Part shown: positions 7,172-14,479 of the stretch, piece by piece | How positions within the stretch are numbered: the first letter of the stretch is position 1 | Layout of the letters: each line of letters begins with the position of its first letter | Assembly: GCA_035293965.1 (NCBI GenBank) | Contig: DATGLW010000026.1 | Coordinates: 1 to 24,745, forward strand | DNA from: DATGLW01 sp035293965 | GTDB lineage: Bacteria > Actinomycetota > Acidimicrobiia > Acidimicrobiales > RAAP-2 | DNA length: 24,745 nucleotides | Reading direction: 5' to 3' | The notes under the pieces: generated by a model | Seen by the model: the letters and a program-made list of their open reading frames with translations, nothing else | What the model was told of the DNA's origin: nothing | The model's database searches: none | Program-made: the position numbers and the translations under genes

Positions 7172-9070
7172 ATGGCGTGGCCTCCGACCGAGGAACAGCA
7201 ACGGGTTATCGACCACGATCCCTCCCGGCACGCCCGGATTCTCGCCGGTCCGGGAACCGGCAAGAGCGCGACGGTCATCCGCCTCATGCTCCGGCTCGGC
7301 GCCGAAGGGAGGCACGGACGTCTTCTGACGTTCACGCGAGCCGCAACGAACGAACTCAAGGAGAAGGTCGCCGAGCACCCGGAGGTCCTTGATCCTCCGA
7401 GCACGGTCCACTCCTTCGCGATCGCAACGCTCTTGGCGAACCCCGGATCGTCGGGCCTTCCCGAACCGATCCGGATCGCCGATGACTGGGAGTGGAACGA
7501 GCTGATCCGGGTACATCTCGGGTTCCTCATCGACTGCGGGGTCCGGCTCGTCAATCGGGCAAGAGATGAGATGGCGTCGAACTGGGAGTCCCTCGAAGAG
7601 AACGAGGACCCGAACCTGCCTGAAGACGTCCGGAACCGCTTCGCGGGCGCATGGGAACAGCACCGGCGAGTCTTCGGCTACTCGCTCCTCTCGGAGCTGC
7701 CGTTCCGTCTTCTGCGGGCGCTCGAAGATCACGAAGCCCTCGACCTCGGACAGTGGGAGTTCCTCGTCGTCGACGAGTACCAAGACCTCAACCAGTGCGA
7801 CCTCTCGGTGCTCAAACAGATCACCTACCGGGGCCGGGCGCTCATCGGCGCCGGTGACGACGATCAGTCGATCTACTCCTTCCGCCGTGCGCACCCCATC
7901 GGCATCCGGCGGTTCGTCGAAGACGACTACCCCGGTGCTGACGACTACTCGCTCACGATCAGCCAGCGGTGCGCGACGTCGGTCCTCCAATGGGCTCGGC
8001 ACGTGATCGAAGGTCTCCCTGGGCGTCCGACGCGCCCGCAGCTCACCGCCGCTCCGCATTGCGTTCCGGGAGAGGCCCGATACCTGCGCTTCAACACGTG
8101 GGATCAGGAGGTTGAGGGTGTTGCCAAACTCGTCAAGTGGCTGACGGCCGTCAAGGGAATCCCCCCGGAAGACGTCGCCATCATGTTCCGGTCGAACAAC
8201 AACGACGCCTGGTCGGAGCCGCTCGCCGAGCGGCTCCGCGCCGAAGGGGTACCTGTCGTCGATACCGCGGAGGTCGCCGAGATTCTCGGCGAGCGATCGA
8301 ACCGGCGGCTGCTCGCGCTCGCCCGGCTCGTCGTGAACAAGGAGGACTCACTCGCCTGGTGGACGATGCTCCATCTGGAGCACGGCATCGGACCAGCCGT
8401 GCGCGATCACTTCTACGACGGCGCCGTCGCTGCCGACCATCGATTCGTCGATCAGCTCCTCGCGGAACATGCGCGCGGCTACCCCGACCTCCCGAACGCC
8501 CAACGCCAGCGGGTCCGCAGCGTCGTCCAGCCGACGCTCGAACTCATCGAGCGGGTCGATCTCGAAGCGGCCGATCTCGGCGACGGAGGCTGGGGCCGGT
8601 GGCTCGCCGATCAAGCCGAGTCGTTCGGCGGGTGCGAGGACCGCTTCGTCTCGCTGCTTCACGATCTCGACGACGTCGTCGATCGCCAGGAGGGGCTCGG
8701 CCGCTTCCTCAGCCAGGTCCAGCCGGTCGGGCGCGACATCCGCTCCGGCCGGTCCGCCGGAGCCGTCCGGCTCATGTCGATGGCAAGCTCGAAAGGACTG
8801 ACCGTGCGAGCCGCGATCGTCGTCGGCGTCGAGGAGGGAGTCGTCCCCCACCCGACCGGCCATCCCGACGAGGAGCGTCGCCTCCTCTACGTCGCCATGA
8901 CCCGCTCGACCGAATACCTGTACCTCACCTGGTCCGGCCGCAGGACCGGGCCGACGGCCCGGACGGGAGCCCCGAGGGTTGCCGCGGGCAGGAACCGCTG
9001 CCCGCTCCTCACCCACGGTCCGGTGGCTTCCACCGACGGACGCGTCTACCTCAACGGCCTCGGTGCCTGA
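7172..9070 (+). CDS. UvrD/Rep-family superfamily 1 DNA helicase
   Basis: A complete 632-residue ATP-dependent helicase. Motifs in order: Q-motif TEEQQRVID (about 6-14), Walker A AGPGTGKS (25-32), motif Ia FTRAATNEL (54-62), Walker B-type DEYQDLN (201-207), motif III GDDDQSIYSFR (228-238), SMASSKGLT, and the motif VI block RRLLYVAMTRS near the C-terminus. It is shorter than chromosomal PcrA/UvrD (about 700-750 residues) and resembles stand-alone accessory helicases. No OLD nuclease or other Gabija partner lies beside it. GGAG at 7158-7161 is 10 bases before the ATG. It is 30 bp behind the antitoxin gene and probably cotranscribed with it. A role in anti-phage defence or element maintenance is inference from location only. 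Confidence 0.9.
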   Translation: MAWPPTEEQQRVIDHDPSRHARILAGPGTGKSATVIRLMLRLGAEGRHGRLLTFTRAATNELKEKVAEHPEVLDPPSTVHSFAIATLLANPGSSGLPEPIRIADDWEWNELIRVHLGFLIDCGVRLVNRARDEMASNWESLEENEDPNLPEDVRNRFAGAWEQHRRVFGYSLLSELPFRLLRALEDHEALDLGQWEFLVVDEYQDLNQCDLSVLKQITYRGRALIGAGDDDQSIYSFRRAHPIGIRRFVEDDYPGADDYSLTISQRCATSVLQWARHVIEGLPGRPTRPQLTAAPHCVPGEARYLRFNTWDQEVEGVAKLVKWLTAVKGIPPEDVAIMFRSNNNDAWSEPLAERLRAEGVPVVDTAEVAEILGERSNRRLLALARLVVNKEDSLAWWTMLHLEHGIGPAVRDHFYDGAVAADHRFVDQLLAEHARGYPDLPNAQRQRVRSVVQPTLELIERVDLEAADLGDGGWGRWLADQAESFGGCEDRFVSLLHDLDDVVDRQEGLGRFLSQVQPVGRDIRSGRSAGAVRLMSMASSKGLTVRAAIVVGVEEGVVPHPTGHPDEERRLLYVAMTRSTEYLYLTWSGRRTGPTARTGAPRVAAGRNRCPLLTHGPVASTDGRVYLNGLGA

Positions 9071-9082
9071 CCCCGTGGACCC

Positions 9083-9131
9083 CATCCCAAAGCGGCCGTG
9101 GGATGACCTTCGGGGCGGAACCCGAAGGTCA
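9083..9131 (+). terminator. Paired hairpins after the helicase gene
   Basis: Two perfect inverted repeats follow the helicase stop. The first is CATCCCA/TGGGATG (9083-9089 and 9099-9105). The second is an 11-bp stem TGACCTTCGGG/CCCGAAGGTCA (9104-9114 and 9121-9131) with a 6-nt loop. They share two bases, so only one can form fully at a time. No T-run follows, as is common for terminators of high-GC actinobacteria. The 11-bp stem can act in both directions. Confidence 0.55.
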
Positions 9132-9299
9132 CGCCAATCCCCTCCATCCCAGAATCATCCCATGAAACTCGCCATCGCCTGCATTTCCGACTGTGCAGGT
9201 CAACAATACCGAGTCAGCAAAAGTCCAGTTCAGAGCTGGATTCTGGAGGATCATGGAGGACCACGAAACACCCCTCGGACGGCCTGAAACGGGCTCATA

Positions 9300-9316
9300 A
9301 CCGACGGTTCGCCGGT
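9300..9316 (-). terminator. Short hairpin after the integrase gene
   Basis: On the minus strand a 6-bp stem with one G-T pair (ACCGGC/GTCGGT, 5-nt loop) sits six bases after the integrase stop. It lacks a T-run, so it is only a candidate terminator. The stretch 9132-9299 between the two hairpin groups holds no convincing gene. It contains a 10-bp near-perfect tandem repeat, TGGAGGA(T/C)CA, at 9244-9263. Confidence 0.3.
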
Positions 9317-9321
9317 ATCCC

Positions 9322-10506
9322 TCACCGCGAGCACTCCCCGCTTCGATCGCGCCTGCTCCCGTTCTTGTCCTGCAAGAGTGCGCCCAGCGTCGCCGCTGCC
9401 TCCCTGTCCGATTCCTCGACGAAGTGGGCGTACACGTCGAGCGTCATGGCCGCGTTCGAATGGCCGAGCCGCCCGCTGACGGTCCGAACGGGCACACCGG
9501 CCGCCAACAGGCGCGTGGCGGCGAAGTGCCGGAGATCGTGAAGGCGGACCGTCGTCAGCCCGGCGCGGTTCCGGAGCCGGATGAAGTCCTTCGTGACGTC
9601 GTTGGGCGCCCACGGCCGGGTGCCGTCGGGTTCAGCCGAGAATACGTACGCGTTCTCGCTCAGCTCCGCGTCACAGGCGCCGACGCGTTCATCCACCCGC
9701 TTGCGATGACGGCGGAGAGAATCCACCGTGTCGGGGTCCAGCGCGAGGCGCCGAGAGGCGTGCGTCTTCGTATCTTTCTCGACGAGCACGCTGTGCGCGG
9801 CTTCCACGACGGACCGGGAGATCGTGAGCGTCCCGGCGTCGAGGTCGACGTCCTTCCAACGGAGGCCACACAGCTCGCCGCGCCGCGCCCCGGTCGTCGC
9901 TGCCAGGTGGAGAAAGCAGCCGAGGTCGGGGTCTGCCGATTCGGCAGCCTGGATGAGCGTGACCACCTCGGCGGGCTCGGGCGGCGCCAGCTCGCGGCTC
10001 CGCACCCTCGGAGGCGACGCGAGGCTCGCCGGGTTCGTGGCAATCCACCCCCACCGGACGCCCTGCTGGAGTGCCCGCCGGACGATGGCGTGCACCTGCC
10101 GGACGGTTGCCGCCGAGAGGGCCTTCCCGTCCTGGCCGCCCTTCTCCCGGAGCTGCCCATAGAAGCGATCGAGCTGCGCCGTCCTGAGCTTGGCGAGCGG
10201 GACCTTGCCGAGCGTCGGCGTGACGTACGTCGTGATGATCCACTCGTATCCCCGTGCCGTCGTTGGCGACAGCTCCGGCTTGGCGAGGTCGAGCCACTGG
10301 CGAATGAGGTCTCCCACCGTCGTGTCCTGCGCAGCGTGACCGCCGCCGGACACCTCGGTGACGAATCGGGCGAGCGCCTCCTCTGCTTCGCGCTTCCCGC
10401 CACGGAACGTCCGCGTGACGTACTTCTGGCGGTTGGTGAGCGGGTCGATACCGGCGTATGCCCGCAACTCCCAGGCCCTGCCACGCTTTCGGAGATGACC
10501 CCGCAT
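9322..10506 (-). CDS. int: Tyrosine-family site-specific integrase
   Basis: A 394-residue tyrosine recombinase. The N-terminus (KRGRAWELRAYAGIDPLTN, then KYVTRTFRGGKREAE) is the AP2-like arm-binding domain of phage and integrative-element integrases. A SAM-like core-binding domain follows at about 62-152. The catalytic domain shows ATTGARRGEL with the first active-site Arg (about 208), KTHASRR with the likely Lys (about 247), HDLRH with His 323 and Arg 326, GHS with His 349, and the nucleophile in LDVYAHF (Tyr 359). All catalytic residues are present, so the enzyme should be active. The gene starts 134 bp from the 3' end of tRNA-Arg and points away from it, the classic layout of an element integrated into a tRNA gene. 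The element should therefore extend leftward and include the genes at 1-10640. Confidence 0.95.
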   Translation of the reverse strand: MRGHLRKRGRAWELRAYAGIDPLTNRQKYVTRTFRGGKREAEEALARFVTEVSGGGHAAQDTTVGDLIRQWLDLAKPELSPTTARGYEWIITTYVTPTLGKVPLAKLRTAQLDRFYGQLREKGGQDGKALSAATVRQVHAIVRRALQQGVRWGWIATNPASLASPPRVRSRELAPPEPAEVVTLIQAAESADPDLGCFLHLAATTGARRGELCGLRWKDVDLDAGTLTISRSVVEAAHSVLVEKDTKTHASRRLALDPDTVDSLRRHRKRVDERVGACDAELSENAYVFSAEPDGTRPWAPNDVTKDFIRLRNRAGLTTVRLHDLRHFAATRLLAAGVPVRTVSGRLGHSNAAMTLDVYAHFVEESDREAAATLGALLQDKNGSRRDRSGECSR

Positions 10507-10526
10507 GACGCCGCCTTTCGACGTCG

Positions 10527-10578
10527 CTGCTACTGGACCTCAGTAGCAGGTTCGGGAGATACAGTAGCGTCCAGTAGC
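10527..10578. repeat. CAGTAGC repeat cluster upstream of the integrase
   Basis: Four copies of CAGTAGC occur in 52 bp. One inverted copy (10529-10535) and one direct copy (10541-10547) form a perfect 9-bp inverted repeat, CTGCTACTG/CAGTAGCAG, with a 5-bp spacer. Two further direct copies lie at 10562-10568 and 10572-10578, exactly one helical turn apart. The location between the integrase start and the tRNA fits arm-type integrase sites, or an operator that controls int. Confidence 0.55.
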
Positions 10579-10591
10579 GGCCACTACCAGG

Positions 10592-10629
10592 CAGGTCAGG
10601 TGATCAAGCGAGATGTACCCGCTGACCTG
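10592..10629. repeat. CAGGTCAG inverted repeat beside the attachment site
   Basis: A perfect 8-bp inverted repeat CAGGTCAG (10592-10599) and CTGACCTG (10622-10629) encloses 22 bp. It ends 11 bp before the tRNA 3' end. It could be a recombination accessory site (integrase or excisionase binding) or a transcription terminator for the leftward tRNA transcript. Confidence 0.35.
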
Positions 10630-10640
10630 GGAGTTTCTGG

Positions 10641-10685
10641 CGCGCTCGGAGGGATTCGAACCCCCAACCTTCTGATCCGTAGTCA
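10641..10685. other. Probable attachment site in the tRNA-Arg 3' half
   Basis: Integrases placed like this one usually recombine inside the 3' half of the tRNA gene, restoring an intact tRNA. The tRNA here is complete, so this would be one end junction of the element. I found no second copy of this sequence elsewhere in the window, so the other junction must lie left of base 1. The exact core cannot be fixed without that second copy; the end coordinate is a guess that reaches the anticodon loop. Confidence 0.4.
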
Positions 10686-10714
10686 GATGCTCTAGTCCGT
10701 TGAGCTACGAGCGC
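10641..10714 (-). tRNA. tRNA-Arg(ACG)
   Basis: The minus strand folds as a full cloverleaf. The acceptor stem GCGCTCG pairs with CGAGCGC. The D-arm has the GCTC/GAGC stem. The anticodon stem TCTGA/TCAGA encloses the loop CTACGGA, giving anticodon ACG. The T-arm GGGGG/CCCTC has one G-T pair and the loop TTCGAAT. CCA is not encoded. The ACG anticodon is normally modified to ICG and reads CGU, CGC and CGA. Confidence 0.95.
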
Positions 10715-10956
10715 CCACGGGCCTCACGACGTCCGCAGCGGCCACCGGAAGGAGCCGGCGAGCGCCCGCCGCTGCGTGTCGCAAGGACCCACCGCCAGAA
10801 TCTAGCCGGGGCGTCAGCCACGCCGGCACACCGACCGCCCGACCGCCGCCATACCTGCCACCAGGTGGGTGGGCGCCCGGTCCACCGACCGCCTGCGAGC
10901 CCGCCCGGCAGCCACCCGCGCCGACGGTTGCCTCGCGGCCCGCGCGACCAGCGCCC

Positions 10957-10979
10957 TGGCGCAGGACCGCCGGGCGCCA
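10957..10979 (-). terminator. Weak hairpin after the ROK kinase gene
   Basis: A perfect 6-bp inverted repeat TGGCGC/GCGCCA with an 11-nt loop lies 15 bases after the ROK kinase stop. It has no T-run. In such G+C-rich DNA a stem of this size is common, so this is only a candidate. I see nothing else supportable in 10715-10994 apart from the tRNA's unseen promoter. Confidence 0.25.
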
Positions 10980-10994
10980 TCGTCGAGGAGGCCA

Positions 10995-11945
10995 CTACAC
11001 CCCCAGGTGCACGCCCTCCCAGAGCTTGATCCCCCCGAGGATCCCCGCCGTGTTGTCGACCACGGTCGTCTTGCGGAGCACCTCGCCGAGGTCGTCGCGG
11101 TCCACCTTCCGGGCGTTGCCACCCCCGATGTAGAGATGGTCGAAGAACAACAAGGCGTCGAGCTGGGCGATCGCCTTGCGCACCCTCGAGTTCCACCTCG
11201 AGTCGCCGATCTCCTTGCGAGCCGCCTCGCCGAGCTGCTCGTTGTAGCTCTGCCCCTTGCGGAACGGCTGGTGCGCGAGCTCGAGGTGGGGCAGGAGGCG
11301 CCCGTCCATGAACACCGCGGTGCCGAAGCCGGTCCCGAGGGTGATCACGAACTCGAGGCCTCGCCCGGCCACCACCGCCAGCCCCTGGACGTCGGCGTCG
11401 TTGGCCACCCGGGTGGGCTTGCCCAGCTCGGCAGCCAGCGCACCGGCCAGGTCGAATCCGGACCAGGCGGACACGAGCTCGGGATCGACCGCGGAACCGG
11501 GGCCCTTGCGGGTGACGAAGTGCGGCGCGCTCAGCACCCGACCCTGCCGGACCATCCCCGGGAAGCCGGCCGACACCCGGTCGGCTGCCGGCAGCGGAGC
11601 GACCAGGCGCCGCAGCTTCTCGACCATGCCCCCCTCACCGGTCGGCGGCATGGGATAGGTGGTCGCGACCTTGACCCGCTGGGCAACCATGGCCCCGGCG
11701 GCGTCGAGGACCGAGGCCTTGAGGCCCGTCCCCCCGATATCGATGGCGAGGGTGAACGGCCGCTGCGGTGCAGCGACCAGCTGGCCCGAGCCACTCTCGC
11801 CGAGGTCCTCGTCGGCTTCGTGCAGGGGTGCACCCTCGGCGCCGGGCAGGCCTGCGCCCTCGGGCGGCCAGCCCTCGGCCAAGCCCGCGCCCCCGGGTGC
11901 GCCCTCGACGCCGACGCGCGCCTCGGCGTCGTGATCCCCCGTCAC
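10995..11945 (-). CDS. ROK-family sugar kinase, polyphosphate-glucokinase-like
   Basis: A 316-residue sugar kinase. After an extension of about 60 residues rich in Gly, Ala, Glu and Pro, the ROK/ASKHA core begins with LAIDIGGTGLKASVLD, the phosphate-binding loop. VANDADVQG carries the probable catalytic Asp, and TLGTGFGTAVF is the second nucleotide-binding loop. The phrasing resembles actinobacterial polyphosphate/ATP glucokinases, but the late segment (LELAHQPFRKGQSYNEQLG) differs from the usual PPGK sequence, so the substrate is not certain. The GTG at 11945 overlaps the bluB stop as GTGA, which decides the start and implies coupling to bluB. The long open frame upstream of this start is a shadow of other genes. 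Confidence 0.85.
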   Translation of the reverse strand: MTGDHDAEARVGVEGAPGGAGLAEGWPPEGAGLPGAEGAPLHEADEDLGESGSGQLVAAPQRPFTLAIDIGGTGLKASVLDAAGAMVAQRVKVATTYPMPPTGEGGMVEKLRRLVAPLPAADRVSAGFPGMVRQGRVLSAPHFVTRKGPGSAVDPELVSAWSGFDLAGALAAELGKPTRVANDADVQGLAVVAGRGLEFVITLGTGFGTAVFMDGRLLPHLELAHQPFRKGQSYNEQLGEAARKEIGDSRWNSRVRKAIAQLDALLFFDHLYIGGGNARKVDRDDLGEVLRKTTVVDNTAGILGGIKLWEGVHLGV

Positions 11946-12658
11946 CTCGGAGCCCTTCCCACCAGACCGGCGTACCTGGCCGGGGCAGCCCCCACCTGTT
12001 CCCAGGTGTCGTGGTGGACGACGGCCTCGAGGGGCAGCCGCGAGCGCCACCCGGCACGCTCGAGGTCGGGCACGGCTTCGAGGTGCGTCACCGGTCCGAG
12101 GCAGAGCCACGCCACCGGGCGGACCTCCTCGGGGATCCCGAGGAGCCGGCGCACGAAGGGCTCCCGGTAGAAGGACACCCAACCGAGGCCGAGCCCCTCG
12201 GCGGTCGCTGCCAGCCAGAGGTTCTGGATGGCGAGGCACACCGAGAACAGGCCGGCGTCGGCGATCGCGTGGCGGCCGAGCACGTGCGGAGCGCCGCGGC
12301 GCGGGTCGTAGGTGACCACCACCGACAGCGTCGACTCCATGACGCCCTCGATCTTGATCCGGGCAAACCGCTCCGCCTCGGGCCCGGTGAGCGTCCGGGC
12401 GAACACCTCGCGCTCCTCCTCGACGTGGCGCTGGAACGCCAGGCGCAGCTCCGGGTCGCGCACGAGCACGAAGTCCCACGGCTGGCTGAGCCCGACGCTC
12501 GGCGCCGCGTGCGCCGCCTGCAGGATGCGGTCGAGGATCTCTGGCGCAAGGGGCTCGCCCGTGAACTGGCCCCGCACGTCGCGACGCCGCCAGATCGCCT
12601 CGTAGAGGTCGCAGGCCGGTCCTGCCTGGCGCGCGGCGTCGAGGTCCTCGGAGGTCAT
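11942..12658 (-). CDS. bluB: 5,6-dimethylbenzimidazole synthase (BluB)
   Basis: A 238-residue nitroreductase-fold flavoenzyme of the BluB type, which breaks down reduced FMN with oxygen to make 5,6-dimethylbenzimidazole, the lower ligand of vitamin B12. Signature pieces are RRRDVRGQF, AAHAAPSVGLSQPWDFVLV and GLGLGWVSFYREP. With the ATG at 12658, Asp 27 in RRDVR and Ser 162 in GWVSF fall at the same offset (five) from the Asp 32 and Ser 167 described as important in Sinorhizobium BluB, which supports both the call and the start. A GTG at 12721 would add 21 residues, but it lies inside a tandem duplication. The stop overlaps the ROK kinase start. No other cobalamin gene is in the window. Confidence 0.92.
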   Translation of the reverse strand: MTSEDLDAARQAGPACDLYEAIWRRRDVRGQFTGEPLAPEILDRILQAAHAAPSVGLSQPWDFVLVRDPELRLAFQRHVEEEREVFARTLTGPEAERFARIKIEGVMESTLSVVVTYDPRRGAPHVLGRHAIADAGLFSVCLAIQNLWLAATAEGLGLGWVSFYREPFVRRLLGIPEEVRPVAWLCLGPVTHLEAVPDLERAGWRSRLPLEAVVHHDTWEQVGAAPARYAGLVGRAPR

Positions 12659-12679
12659 CACCGCGGGCAACTGTACCGG

Positions 12680-12789
12680 GCAACCCCGTGCTCCGGCCGT
12701 CTCCGGCATGCGGCCGGTCACGCCTGGCGGGGCACAAGCAACCCCGTGCTCCGGCCGTCTCCGGCATGCGGCCGGTCACGCCTGGCGGG
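12680..12789. repeat. 58-bp tandem duplication between traG and bluB
   Basis: Bases 12680-12731 and 12738-12789 are identical over 52 bp, with a 58-bp period. The right copy contains the last codons and stop of the TraG-like gene; the left copy is a non-coding duplicate in front of bluB. Each copy can form a hairpin with the perfect stem CCGGCCG/CGGCCGG and an 11-nt loop. The duplicates could act as terminators, or simply be a recent slippage product. Confidence 0.9.
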
Positions 12790-14479
12790 CGACAAGGACC
12801 GGGTCTTCCCACCAGGGCCGCAGGCGGATGCGCACCGGTGGCAGGGAGCCGTAGACGAGCACGCCCGTGCCCGGCGCCATCCGCCGGAGCGCGTCGGGCG
12901 GGAGCAGCGGACGCTGCTGGGGCGACGACGTCGTCGAGCGGGTGCCCCCTGTGTCGCGCGTGACCGAGTCGGCGAGCACCTCCTCGTCCCCGATCAAGTG
13001 GCTGGCCTGGTCGAGCGTGGCCGGGTCGGCGATGCCCGGCAGGAAGACCTTCGCCCGGTGGTTGTTCACCACGGTGGCCGCCCTCGGGCCGTAGCGGGCG
13101 TGGAGCTGCGCGAGGTCCTGCCACACGGTCACGAGCTGGATGCCGTGACCGGCGCACGTCGCCGCGAGCGAGTCGAGCTCGGGAACCGGTGCGATGTTGG
13201 CCGCCTCGTCGAGCACCACGAGCAGGGGCGGGTCGAGGGGCCCGCCCGCCCGGGCCGCCCGGGCGAAGGCAGCCTCGAGCGCCGCCTTCACCACTGCCGT
13301 GAACAGGCCTCGGAGGCGGCGCTGGTCGTGAGCAGGAGCGCAGACGAACAAGCTGTGGCGCCCGGCCACCAGCGCCTCGAGATCGATAGGCCTGCCGCCT
13401 GGCCGTGTTGCCGGCGGCACCGGCTCGGCGAACGCCTCGAGGACCGTCTCGGCGGTGGTGTAGACCGAGCTGCGCTGGCGCTCCTCGCGCAGCCACGAGG
13501 CCCGCGCTGCGTCGAGGGCCTCGGGCACGCCGGCAGCCTCGAGGAGCACCAGGACCTCGTCGACCTCCTGGGTGTCCACCCAGCGGACCACGTCGGCCAT
13601 CTCCAGACCACCCGTCGCCGCCGCCAGGAGGAGCGGTGCGAGGAGCTTTGCCGCAGTCGCGTACCAGAAGTCGCCGTCGGCAGTCGTGCCCTCGCCGCGC
13701 GCCACCTCGGTGAGGCCGGCAGCCACCCGCCGGGCCCCTGCCCAGGTGCGAGCCACCTCGAGAGGCGACCAGTCGTCGGCGGGCAGGCCGGTGGAGCGGG
13801 CGGGATCGAAGCACCAGACCTCCCCCTGCGACCTGCGCCACCCGGCGGTCGCCTGCACGAGATCGCTCTTCACGCTCGCCGCCACCACCGGCCCGTCCCA
13901 CCCGAGGATGGCGGGCACGGCCAGCGCCGTCGTCTTGCCGCTCTGGGTCGGCCCGACGACGGCGAGCGACTGGCCGCCCTCGATCGCCACGAGCGGCGGG
14001 GCCCCGCGGGAACGCCGCCCGAGGCGACCCCTCGTTGGGGGATCGAAGGCGCCCACGACGAGCCGACCGGGCACGTGCCCCTCGGACAGCAGACCGGCCA
14101 CCTCCCCGGCATCGGCCCAGCGGGCGCCCCGCCCTGGGGTGCCCGCGTGCACGGCACGCCTGGTGCCACGAGCAGGCGCCAGCCGTCTTTTCGGCCACCA
14201 GCCCGGCGAACCGCCGCCCGGGCGGCGGCCGAGGCCCCCGGCACGACGGATCCGCCACCAATCGGCTCCCCGAGACCGGCGATCAGCGCGGGCGGCGGCA
14301 CCCTCGCCCACCCGACGGAGCCCCGCCTCGGGCGAACGTCGCCCGGTCGCCGGCCCCCGTTGCCACCTCGGCGGACGAGGACCCCACGCGGCAGGCGGAC
14401 CTGCTGCGCTCCGCGTGTCGAGCACAAGGAGCACGGCAAGGACGGCTACAGCTGCGGCGCCGGCGGGGTCGAGGGTCAC
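12776..14479 (-). CDS. TraG/VirD4-like coupling ATPase
   Basis: A 567-residue ATPase of the type IV coupling protein group, which in conjugation feeds DNA or protein substrates to the secretion channel. There is one short hydrophobic segment at about residues 8-20, then a Pro/Arg-rich linker. Walker A GPTQSGKT is at about 176-183, ASVKSDL follows it, Walker B VVLDEAANIAP is at about 421-431, and the family motif TVWQDLAQLHARYG is at about 451-464. The GTG at 14479 overlaps the VirB4-like stop as GTGA, which sets the start; the longer upstream open frame belongs to the overlapping gene. VirD4-type proteins normally have two N-terminal membrane helices, and I see only one. Confidence 0.88.
   Translation of the reverse strand: MTLDPAGAAAVAVLAVLLVLDTRSAAGPPAAWGPRPPRWQRGPATGRRSPEAGLRRVGEGAAARADRRSRGADWWRIRRAGGLGRRPGGGSPGWWPKRRLAPARGTRRAVHAGTPGRGARWADAGEVAGLLSEGHVPGRLVVGAFDPPTRGRLGRRSRGAPPLVAIEGGQSLAVVGPTQSGKTTALAVPAILGWDGPVVAASVKSDLVQATAGWRRSQGEVWCFDPARSTGLPADDWSPLEVARTWAGARRVAAGLTEVARGEGTTADGDFWYATAAKLLAPLLLAAATGGLEMADVVRWVDTQEVDEVLVLLEAAGVPEALDAARASWLREERQRSSVYTTAETVLEAFAEPVPPATRPGGRPIDLEALVAGRHSLFVCAPAHDQRRLRGLFTAVVKAALEAAFARAARAGGPLDPPLLVVLDEAANIAPVPELDSLAATCAGHGIQLVTVWQDLAQLHARYGPRAATVVNNHRAKVFLPGIADPATLDQASHLIGDEEVLADSVTRDTGGTRSTTSSPQQRPLLPPDALRRMAPGTGVLVYGSLPPVRIRLRPWWEDPVLVARQA

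Noticed and set aside
9162..9287. Plus-strand 41-codon frame after the helicase
   Set aside because: It starts after the terminator hairpins, has no ribosome site and no recognisable sequence.
11946..14261. Minus-strand extension of the ROK kinase frame to 1088 codons
   Set aside because: The region upstream of GTG 11945 is low-complexity Arg/Gly/Ala translation of the bluB and traG genes in a wrong frame.
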